DNA of 8,619 nt from Candidatus Acidifodinimicrobium mancum (GTDB lineage Archaea; Nanobdellota; Nanobdellia; Parvarchaeales; Parvarchaeaceae): the NCBI GenBank assembly GCA_015121965.1, contig JADFAP010000034.1, positions 1-8,619 on the forward strand, given 5' to 3'. Positions 6,207-8,619 of this stretch are shown in pieces (the stretch's first letter is position 1; every line of letters starts with the position of its first letter). Both the position numbers and the translations under genes were made by a program. A model generated the notes under the pieces. It searched no databases, was not told the DNA's origin, and was given only the letters and a program-made list of their open reading frames with translations.

Positions 6207-7292
6207 ATGGTAATGGACATTTTGGTGGAAAGTGCTTTACGAGCCGGTAAAGAACAAATTTCACCTGACGATGCGCTTTTCAATCAAGCGCAGATAAAGG
6301 TAATCGGAGTTGGTGGCGCAGGAAACAACATGGCTGGATGGCTTCATAAAAAGGGCGTTAAGGGCGCAGAAGTCGTGATAGCCAACACTGATCAAGTGCA
6401 GTTAAACGCTAGGACTGCAGATAAAAAACTGCTTATCGGCAAGGAAACGACTAGGGGTCTTGGTGCCGGTGGTTTCCCTGAGAAAGGCAAGCAAGCTGCA
6501 GAAGAGTCTGCACAGGCTTTGAAGGACTCCTTGAGGGGCGCTGATCTTGTATTCGTTTGCGCTGGGCTTGGAGGAGGAACTGGAACTGGTGGTGCGCCAG
6601 TAGTAGCTAAGATAGCGAAGGATTTAGGGGCGATAGTGATAAGTACCGTGACTATGCCGTTCAAAACTGAGAGAAAGCGCGTTGAGAACGCCGAGACTGG
6701 GCTCCAAGAGCTTAGAAATGTGTCTGATACCGTGATAGTAATAGACAACAACAGGCTCGTCAACTTCGCTGGAAACCTGCCTATCGACCAGGCATTCAAC
6801 ATTGCGAATGAGGTTGTGGCTACGATGATAAAAGGCATAGTTGAGACGATAGCTATACCTTCCCTGGTGAACCTGGATTTCGCCGACATAAAGGCGATAA
6901 TGAACAAGGGTGGAGTCTCTGTTATAGGTATAGGAGAGACAGACGCCTCTGATTCAAGGGTCGCTGAAGTCGTGAAGCGCGCTCTGAACAACCCTCTGCT
7001 TGATGTGAGCTACAAAGGCGCGAGAGGCGCACTTATACACATAACAGGCGGACCAGACATGACTCTATCAGAAGTCAACGAGATAGGTGAATTAGCTACC
7101 CAATCCTTGGACTCAGATGCGATAGTGATCTGGGGGGCAAGAGTGGATGAGTCATTCTCAGGCAAACTGAGGGTTATGACCATCGTGACAGGGGTAAGTT
7201 CGCCTTACCTTCTGGGACCAGAGGACACCGCAGTCATCTCTAAGACAAGTTCGGCTATAAGCAAGGAGCTTGGCATAGAGATACTAAGGTAA
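6207..7292 (+). CDS. ftsZ: Cell division protein FtsZ
   Basis: This tubulin homologue is a GTPase that polymerises into the cytokinetic ring at midcell. It has the nucleotide-binding GGAGN at residues 36-40 and the tubulin signature GGGTGTG at 122-128. The T7 synergy loop, NLDFADIKAIM at 222-232, supplies the catalytic Asp residues to the next subunit, so the protein should be an active GTPase. An N-terminal extension of about 29 residues precedes the first strand. The C-terminal domain runs to about 330, and the tail is short, ending in a hydrophobic GIEILR segment that could bind a membrane-anchor partner. At 361 residues it is of normal length. Whether it belongs to archaeal FtsZ1 or FtsZ2 was not resolved. 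It has its own promoter region and a strong Shine-Dalgarno site, with a start at residue 1 or 3. Two inverted repeats follow the stop codon. Confidence 0.97.
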   Translation: MVMDILVESALRAGKEQISPDDALFNQAQIKVIGVGGAGNNMAGWLHKKGVKGAEVVIANTDQVQLNARTADKKLLIGKETTRGLGAGGFPEKGKQAAEESAQALKDSLRGADLVFVCAGLGGGTGTGGAPVVAKIAKDLGAIVISTVTMPFKTERKRVENAETGLQELRNVSDTVIVIDNNRLVNFAGNLPIDQAFNIANEVVATMIKGIVETIAIPSLVNLDFADIKAIMNKGGVSVIGIGETDASDSRVAEVVKRALNNPLLDVSYKGARGALIHITGGPDMTLSEVNEIGELATQSLDSDAIVIWGARVDESFSGKLRVMTIVTGVSSPYLLGPEDTAVISKTSSAISKELGIEILR

Positions 7293-7305
7293 AATTTGTT
7301 GGCTT

Positions 7306-7329
7306 GCAGCCCGTCTTTTTTCGGGCTGC
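7306..7329 (+). terminator. Hairpin with T-rich loop after ftsZ
   Basis: GCAGCCCG (7306-7313) and CGGGCTGC (7322-7329) form a perfect 8-bp stem around an 8-base loop containing six consecutive T residues (7316-7321). It starts 13 bases past the ftsZ stop. Archaeal RNA polymerase tends to terminate at T-tracts, so the run in the loop is a plausible end site, although the classical stem followed by a T-tract is absent. Confidence 0.55.
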
Positions 7330-7357
7330 CTTGCGTTCTTCATAAAATCCCCTACTG

Positions 7358-7381
7358 TGGTTGGGGTTAAATCCCCAACCA
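7358..7381. repeat. Strong inverted repeat between ftsZ and the 86-residue gene
   Basis: TGGTTGGGG (7358-7366) and CCCCAACCA (7373-7381) are a perfect 9-base inverted repeat with a 6-base spacer. It can extend outward by a G-T wobble and a T-A pair. It ends 6 bases before the TATA-like box at 7388, so it could be an operator or activator site. It could equally fold as an RNA hairpin at the ftsZ 3' end. No T-tract follows. Confidence 0.6.
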
Positions 7382-7387
7382 TAAATG

Positions 7388-7395
7388 TTTAATAT
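7388..7395 (+). promoter_or_regulatory. Candidate TATA box of the 86-residue gene
   Basis: TTTAATAT would start transcription near 7418, leaving a leader of about 26 bases that contains the GGAGG at 7430-7434. A second AT-rich box at 7405-7415 is a weaker alternative. The strong inverted repeat immediately upstream abuts the BRE position. Confidence 0.4.
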
Positions 7396-7443
7396 AGGTA
7401 AATGCTATAAGTATAATTGTCAAAAAAATGGAGGTAGGATAAT

Positions 7444-7704
7444 ATGGATACTTGGTATAAATACTTTAAGGAACAGTCAACTAGAAATATAAAATTGGGC
7501 GAATACGAAATAATATACAAGGGCAAAAATCTAGAGGAGAGCTCTAGCTCCGCGGAGAAGCCGCCCGTATCGGTGCATAAGGAAACCGTCAAATTACTTA
7601 AGAACGGCGAGAAGATCAAGCTAAAGAAGGCGGACAAACTTAAGCTCATTGAGGCGTTGAAGCGCGGTAATTTGGATGAAGTTTCAGGTTTGCTTCCAAA
7701 ATAA
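7444..7704 (+). CDS. Small basic protein of unknown function next to ftsZ
   Basis: I do not recognise this 86-residue protein. The first 30 residues are aromatic-rich (MDTWYKYF, GEYEIIYKG) and could form a short strand or helix unit. A Ser/Glu/Pro linker (31-43) follows, and then a lysine-rich helical C-terminal half (45-86) ending in SGLLPK. There is no signal peptide, membrane helix or cysteine. The start is supported by GGAGG at 7430-7434, 9 bases upstream. A four-codon reading frame, ATG at 7428 to TAA at 7440-7442, ends one base before this ATG, but it overlaps the Shine-Dalgarno sequence and is probably chance. The coding reality rests on the ribosome binding site, the candidate promoter, the downstream hairpin and ordinary codon use. 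The neighbouring ftsZ hints at cell division, but nothing in the protein shows it. Confidence 0.72.
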   Translation: MDTWYKYFKEQSTRNIKLGEYEIIYKGKNLEESSSSAEKPPVSVHKETVKLLKNGEKIKLKKADKLKLIEALKRGNLDEVSGLLPK

Positions 7705-7729
7705 GCTTTAACTGAATTAGGTTAAGCTT
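7703..7729 (+). terminator. Hairpin after the 86-residue gene
   Basis: AAGCTTTAAC (7703-7712) pairs with GTTAAGCTT (7721-7729) as a 9-bp stem with one bulged T and an 8-base loop. It begins within the TAA stop and is followed by T-rich sequence (CTTTCGATTTT), so it probably ends this transcript before the next promoter. Confidence 0.5.
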
Positions 7730-7753
7730 TCGATTTTAGGCTGATTTAAACGA

Positions 7754-7761
7754 ATAAATAT
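7754..7761 (+). promoter_or_regulatory. TATA box of the 197-residue gene (leaderless start)
   Basis: ATAAATAT is centred about 25 bases before the ATG at 7783, and no Shine-Dalgarno sequence precedes that codon. This is the same leaderless arrangement as at 89, 3606 and 5807. Confidence 0.6.
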
Positions 7762-7782
7762 TAATACTGATTCCTATTTTAA

Positions 7783-8376
7783 ATGGCTGATGAGTTGGAT
7801 GACCTGCTGAATCAGATAAACAGTTTAGAGAATCAGATAAAATCTGTTGAATCAGATCTGCGATTTAGTGGCAGCATTCTAAGCGAAGGGCAGACTACAG
7901 TGGCCCCCGCGGAGGTGTCACGCATCATGTGGCAAAATAGTCCAGAAAAGACTAAGGCTGTAAAACAGGCCCCTACAGAACAAAAGTTTGAATTGAATGT
8001 CGGGCCGAGCACATCTATTCAAATGACTAAGGCAGCAACTCCACAGAACATAAAAGAAGAGATAAAATCAGCCGTTAAAACAGAAGAGCGTGTTAATATT
8101 CCTGCACCAAGTAAACTAACTCCAAATGTACAGGCACCAAGCGTTCAGCCAGCTACAAAGGAGCAGCAGGTTATACAGATTCCGAGTGTCCAATACACTG
8201 CCTCTGATATCCCTTCTTTAGGCTTCTTGATAAAGAGATTATCTGAATTAATAGATATCAACTCTAAGATCTCAGAAGAACTGCAGGAGATAATAGCAAC
8301 CTCCTCCAAAGCTGACGCATCAAAAAGACTCGCTTCTCTTATAAACAAGCTTGCTTACGCGAGCATCTATGGGTAA
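7783..8376 (+). CDS. Protein of unknown function: coiled coil, flexible linker, helical C-terminus
   Basis: I do not recognise this 197-residue protein, but its architecture is clear. Residues 1-27 form a short acidic coiled coil (LDDLLNQINSLENQIKSVE). About 28-142 is low in hydrophobic residues and rich in Pro, Gln, Ala, Thr and Lys, so it is probably disordered. About 143-197 is a compact helical domain (GFLIKRLSELIDINSKISEELQEI, then ASKRLASLINKLAYASIYG). There is no signal peptide or membrane segment. An oligomerising head joined by a flexible tether to a folded tail suggests an adaptor or linker protein. The start is supported by the leaderless TATA spacing. Its stop codon overlaps the start of the apgM-like gene by 8 bases, so those two are co-transcribed. 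Position beside ftsZ makes a division or segregation role conceivable, but this is speculation. Confidence 0.8.
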   Translation: MADELDDLLNQINSLENQIKSVESDLRFSGSILSEGQTTVAPAEVSRIMWQNSPEKTKAVKQAPTEQKFELNVGPSTSIQMTKAATPQNIKEEIKSAVKTEERVNIPAPSKLTPNVQAPSVQPATKEQQVIQIPSVQYTASDIPSLGFLIKRLSELIDINSKISEELQEIIATSSKADASKRLASLINKLAYASIYG

Positions 8377-8619
8377 GGTTGTATTCTTGATAGTAGACGG
8401 GATGGGAGACCGCCCTATAAAACTGCTGTCCAACAAAACCCCACTAGAGTACGCGAATAAAGTCAATATAAACTCTCTTCTTTCTCACGCAGCTTTGGCT
8501 TTTCCATCAGTTTTGGGCAGATTGGCTCCAGAAAGTGATTCCGGGGTGATGGCTGATTTAGGTTACGATCCAAAGAAGTACTCAACGGGAAGGGGGTGGT
8601 TCGAATGTTTGGGTCTTGG
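8369..8619 (+). CDS. apgM: Archaeal-type cofactor-independent phosphoglycerate mutase, 5' part
   Basis: Only the first 83 codons lie in the window; the rest runs off the right edge. The frame opens MGKVVFLIVDGMGDRP, with the metal-binding Asp10 of the alkaline phosphatase superfamily. It continues through TPLEYAN (24-30) and reaches APESDSGVMADLGYDP, where Ser56 occupies the place of the phosphorylated active-site Ser. The segment YSTGRGWFE matches the archaeal apgM pattern, usually YTGRGPFE. The enzyme interconverts 3- and 2-phosphoglycerate in glycolysis and gluconeogenesis. The ATG overlaps the end of the 197-residue gene by 8 bases (ATGGGTAA), so translation is probably coupled. Departures from the common motif around 53-62 and 77-82 are notable, and a related phosphotransferase of the same superfamily is not excluded. 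Confidence 0.85.
   Translation, partial: MGKVVFLIVDGMGDRPIKLLSNKTPLEYANKVNINSLLSHAALAFPSVLGRLAPESDSGVMADLGYDPKKYSTGRGWFECLGL

Noticed and set aside
6392..6991. 199-codon open frame on the minus strand inside ftsZ
   Set aside because: It lies wholly within the unmistakable ftsZ frame, its protein is Ser/Thr/Ala/Pro-rich without any motif, and no promoter suits it.
7428..7442. Four-codon upstream reading frame before the 86-residue gene
   Set aside because: Its ATG overlaps the GGAGG of the downstream gene and has no ribosome binding site of its own; it is probably a by-product of the leader sequence.

Overview
The window looks archaeal and moderately AT-rich. It carries an archaeal-type valyl-tRNA synthetase, a TtuA/NcsA-family tRNA thiolase beside a small ubiquitin-like sulfur carrier, FtsZ, and the start of an archaeal-type cofactor-independent phosphoglycerate mutase. 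Several start codons sit about 25 bases downstream of a TATA box with no ribosome binding site, the arrangement of leaderless archaeal mRNAs. The compact layout and short ValRS would suit a small-genome archaeon, perhaps a DPANN lineage such as Micrarchaeota. That placement is inference and the sequence here does not prove it.

Layout. (1) 1-3552, plus strand: a likely operon of valS, a 68-residue MoaD/ThiS/SAMP-like protein ending in Gly-Gly, and a TtuA/NcsA-like enzyme, with gaps of 1 and 4 bases. The last two form a plausible sulfur carrier and tRNA 2-thiolation pair. (2) 3553-5515, plus strand: a probable two-gene operon with its own promoter, encoding a 474-residue coiled-coil protein with a recent internal duplication and a 157-residue winged-helix-like protein. 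Neither has a recognised function. (3) 5523-5807, minus strand: a small MarR-like winged-helix regulator, convergent with the previous operon and only 7 bases from it. Its TATA box lies inside a tandem 8-base repeat. (4) 5808-6206: about 400 bases without a gene, holding an internal TATA-like box, weak stem-loops and the ftsZ leader. (5) 6207-7292: ftsZ, followed by two strong inverted repeats. (6) 7444-8376: two small genes of unknown function (86 and 197 residues), each with its own promoter, and a hairpin between them. (7) 8369-8619: the first 83 codons of an apgM-like gene, which overlaps the end of the 197-residue gene and runs off the window.

Regions 1, 5 and 7 encode recognisable housekeeping functions: tRNA charging and modification, cytokinesis and glycolysis. 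The least explained parts are the coiled-coil/winged-helix pair and the two small genes beside ftsZ. They are the best candidates for undescribed cell-organisation functions, but the link rests only on position and protein architecture.
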